Shown here one piece after another: positions 62,158 to 64,000 of a stretch of DNA of 64,000 nucleotides; positions within the stretch are counted from its first letter, which is position 1; every line of letters begins with the position of its first letter. The notes beneath the pieces were generated by a model that was not told the origin of the DNA, did not search any database, and worked only from the letters and a program-made list of their open reading frames with translations. Where the stretch lies: contig VMRT01000003.1 in the NCBI GenBank assembly GCA_007713455.1, forward strand, positions 1 through 64,000, read 5' to 3'. The stretch is from Pseudomonas sp. (GTDB taxonomy: Bacteria > Pseudomonadota > Gammaproteobacteria > Pseudomonadales > Pseudomonadaceae). A program made the translations under genes and the position numbers.

Positions 62158-63099
62158 TCAGGGACGCGGTTCCTTGGGGTCGACCACATGCACCGAAGGA
62201 TCGACCTGGTGCACCACGGGCTCGCTGAGTTCGGCCTTGTCGTCCTCTTCCTCGACGCGGATCGGCCCGACTCGTGTGTAGTGGAAGAACCCGGCCAGCA
62301 CCGCCGCGCCCATGCCCAGCAAGGCGAGGGGCTTGGTCACGCCTTTCCACAGGCCGACCAGTGGACTGATGGTCGGCTCGTTCGGTAGGTCGTTGTACAG
62401 CGAGGGCTGATCGGCATGGTGCAGCACGTACATCACGTGCGTACCGCCGACACCATCGGGGTCGTACAGGCCGGCCTGGTCGAAACCGCGTTCCTTCAGA
62501 TCGGCGATACGCCCGGCCGCGTGATCCTTCATATCGTCCTTGCTGCCGAAGACAATTGCCCCGGTGGGGCAGGTCTTCACGCAGGCCGGCTCGAGCCCGA
62601 CCGACACGCGGTCGGAACAGAGCGTGCACTTGTAGGCCTTCTTGTCCTTCTCGGAGATACGCGGGATGTCGAACGGGCAACCGGTGATGCAGTAGCCGCA
62701 GCCGATGCAGTGGTCCTGGTTGAAGTCGACGATGCCGTTGGCGTACTTCACGATGGCCCCCGGCGCCGGGCAGGCCTTGAGGCAGCCCGGGTCGGCGCAG
62801 TGCATGCAGCCGTCCTTGCGGATCAGCCACTCGAGGTTGCCGCTGCCGGGGTTCTCGTACTCGGCGAACTTCATCACCGTCCAGGATTCGGCGGTGAGGT
62901 CGATCGGGTTGTCGTAGGTCCCGTTGCTGGTGCCGACTTCATCACGCAGGTCGTTCCATTCCGAACACGCCACCTGGCAGGCCTTGCAGCCGATGCACTT
63001 GGAGACGTCGATTAGTTTCGCCACCTCGCCGATCTCGCGGATCGACGGCCGCTCGGTAGTCGTGGCGGAGCGGGCAATCACGTCTTGAGTAGCCATCAT
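62158..63099 (-). CDS. fdoH: Formate dehydrogenase-O/N beta subunit, iron-sulfur
   Basis: This 313-residue subunit carries four [4Fe-4S] clusters; the cysteine groups are [39 protein letters not shown] and CTLCSDR...CVKTC. A C-terminal membrane anchor ([17 protein letters not shown]) and periplasmic-facing orientation match FdnH/FdoH. It overlaps fdoG by 4 bp. Confidence 0.96.
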   Translation of the reverse strand: MMATQDVIARSATTTERPSIREIGEVAKLIDVSKCIGCKACQVACSEWNDLRDEVGTSNGTYDNPIDLTAESWTVMKFAEYENPGSGNLEWLIRKDGCMHCADPGCLKACPAPGAIVKYANGIVDFNQDHCIGCGYCITGCPFDIPRISEKDKKAYKCTLCSDRVSVGLEPACVKTCPTGAIVFGSKDDMKDHAAGRIADLKERGFDQAGLYDPDGVGGTHVMYVLHHADQPSLYNDLPNEPTISPLVGLWKGVTKPLALLGMGAAVLAGFFHYTRVGPIRVEEEDDKAELSEPVVHQVDPSVHVVDPKEPRP

Positions 63100-64000
63100 G
63101 CCTTCTCCACGTTGACCAGGAACGACTTGAACTCCGGCGTCTGGGTGTTGGCGTCACCGACGAACGGCGTCAGCGTGTTGGTCAGGTAACCGTTGCGCGC
63201 CACCCCGGCGAAGCCCCAGTGCAGCGGGATGCCGATGTGATGCACGGTCTGGCCGTCCACCGTCAGCGGCTTGATGCGCTTGGTCACCACCGCCACCGCC
63301 TTGATGTAGCCGCGGTTGGACGACACCTTGACCCGCTCGCCGGCCTTGATGCCCAGCTCGTTGGCCAGCACCTCGCCGATCTCGACGAACTGCTCGGGCT
63401 GGGTGATCGCATTGAGCCGGCAATGTTTGGTCCAGAAGTGGAAGTGCTCCGTCAGCCGGTAGGTGGTGGCCGCGTAGGGGAAGTCCTCCGCGGTGCCGAA
63501 CAGCTCCATGTCGTTCTTGAACACCCGCGCGGCCGGATTGCTGATGGCCTGGACGTTATCCGGGTGCATGGGATTGCGGCCGATGGGCGTCTCAAACGGC
63601 TCGTAATGCTCGGGGAATGGCCCCTCGTTCATCTTGTCCACGGCGAACAGCCGCGCCACCCCTTCGGGGTTCATGATGAACGGGTTCATGCCGGCTTCGG
63701 GTGGTGAATCGACCTTGAAGTCGGGCACGTCGGTGCCGCCCCACTTGGTGCCGTCCCACCACACCAGGCGTTTCTTCTGCGGGTCCCACGGGTCGCCGGC
63801 CGGGTCGGCCGAAGCGCGGTTGTAGAGGATGCGCCGGTTGGCTGGCCAGGCCCATGCCCAGCCTAGCGTCTGCCCCATGCCGTAGGGGTCGGCATTGTCG
63901 CGTCGGGCCATCTGGTTGCCGGCCTGGGTCCAGGAGCCACACCAGATCCAGCAGCCGCTGGAGGTGGTGCCGTCGGCACGCAGCAGACCGAAGCCTGGTA
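63096..64000 (-). CDS. fdoG: Formate dehydrogenase-O/N alpha subunit, 3' part
   Basis: The frame stays open to the right edge, so only the C-terminal ~300 residues are present. They include [60 protein letters not shown], and the molybdopterin-binding cap region ([40 protein letters not shown]). This subunit oxidises formate to CO2 at a molybdenum or tungsten bis-MGD centre. The selenocysteine codon expected near residue 196 and the Tat signal lie outside the window. The adjacent selABC genes suggest it is a selenoprotein. Confidence 0.95.
   Translation of the reverse strand, partial: PGFGLLRADGTTSSGCWIWCGSWTQAGNQMARRDNADPYGMGQTLGWAWAWPANRRILYNRASADPAGDPWDPQKKRLVWWDGTKWGGTDVPDFKVDSPPEAGMNPFIMNPEGVARLFAVDKMNEGPFPEHYEPFETPIGRNPMHPDNVQAISNPAARVFKNDMELFGTAEDFPYAATTYRLTEHFHFWTKHCRLNAITQPEQFVEIGEVLANELGIKAGERVKVSSNRGYIKAVAVVTKRIKPLTVDGQTVHHIGIPLHWGFAGVARNGYLTNTLTPFVGDANTQTPEFKSFLVNVEKA

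Overview
The window is a contiguous piece of a high-GC gammaproteobacterial chromosome. Gene families, gene order (recG beside oxyR, a split pntAA/pntAB/pntB transhydrogenase, DctB/DctD, an Xcp-like type II secretion operon, DUF2388 paralogues, FDH-O with selABC) and Pseudomonas-style short palindromic repeats point to the Pseudomonadaceae. A Stutzerimonas (Pseudomonas stutzeri group) genome is my best guess; this is inferred from remembered gene content, not from a database match.

Layout. 1-6541 (+): a type VI secretion (T6SS) effector island made of the 3' part of vgrG, a DUF4123 adaptor, a large VasX/BTH_I2691-like effector and a DUF6708-like membrane protein that is probably its immunity protein. 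All three junctions are 4-bp ATGA overlaps. 6712-10066 (-): a DUF4105 protein, three tandem DUF2388 secreted proteins (the middle one frameshifted) and a DUF1127 protein. 10232-12820: AraC regulator divergent from a bile-acid-symporter-like transporter, then mdaB. 12995-15887 (-): pntAA-pntAB-pntB with a terminator. 16410-24066 (+): type II secretion operon gspEFGHIJKLM, without gspC or gspD nearby. 24127-28603 (-): HDOD protein, recG, oxyR. 28740-32562 (+): SDR epimerase-like protein, zinc alcohol dehydrogenase, small membrane protein, AEC transporter. 32676-35067 (-): a methyltransferase and a heme-oxygenase-like (putative diiron) protein. 35259-40797: small acidic protein, lactonase (-), and an acyl-CoA-dehydrogenase-like gene overlapping a hybrid histidine kinase (+). 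40760-44309 (-): TonB-dependent receptor, PepSY protein and small membrane protein, an iron-uptake unit. 44598-46745 (+): NTF2-like protein, YciI/DGPF protein and ECF42-type sigma factor. 47025-50163 (-): dctD and dctB. 50364-54225 (+): HD-GYP phosphodiesterase, SulP transporter, universal stress protein. 54265-55446 (-): cyclopropane fatty acid synthase. 55596-56431 (+): DsrE-like protein plus GcvH-like protein. 56527 to the right edge (-): a selenium/formate block reading fdoG(partial)-fdoH-fdoI-fdhE-selA-selB-selC(tRNA-Sec), then a small unknown gene.

How the parts fit. The right-hand block is self-consistent: a membrane formate dehydrogenase, its FdhE assembly factor and the machinery that inserts selenocysteine into it. 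The left end is an interbacterial competition module. T2SS, OxyR, RecG, PntAB, Cfa and universal stress protein are housekeeping or stress functions. The least explained and most interesting pieces are: the heme-oxygenase-like protein with its methyltransferase; the DsrE/GcvH-like pair; the acyl-CoA-dehydrogenase-like enzyme that has lost the usual catalytic Glu region and is translationally overlapped with a hybrid sensor kinase; a palindromic repeat inserted in frame inside vgrG; and a one-base frameshift in a DUF2388 paralogue. I saw no CRISPR array, rRNA, insertion sequence or prophage.
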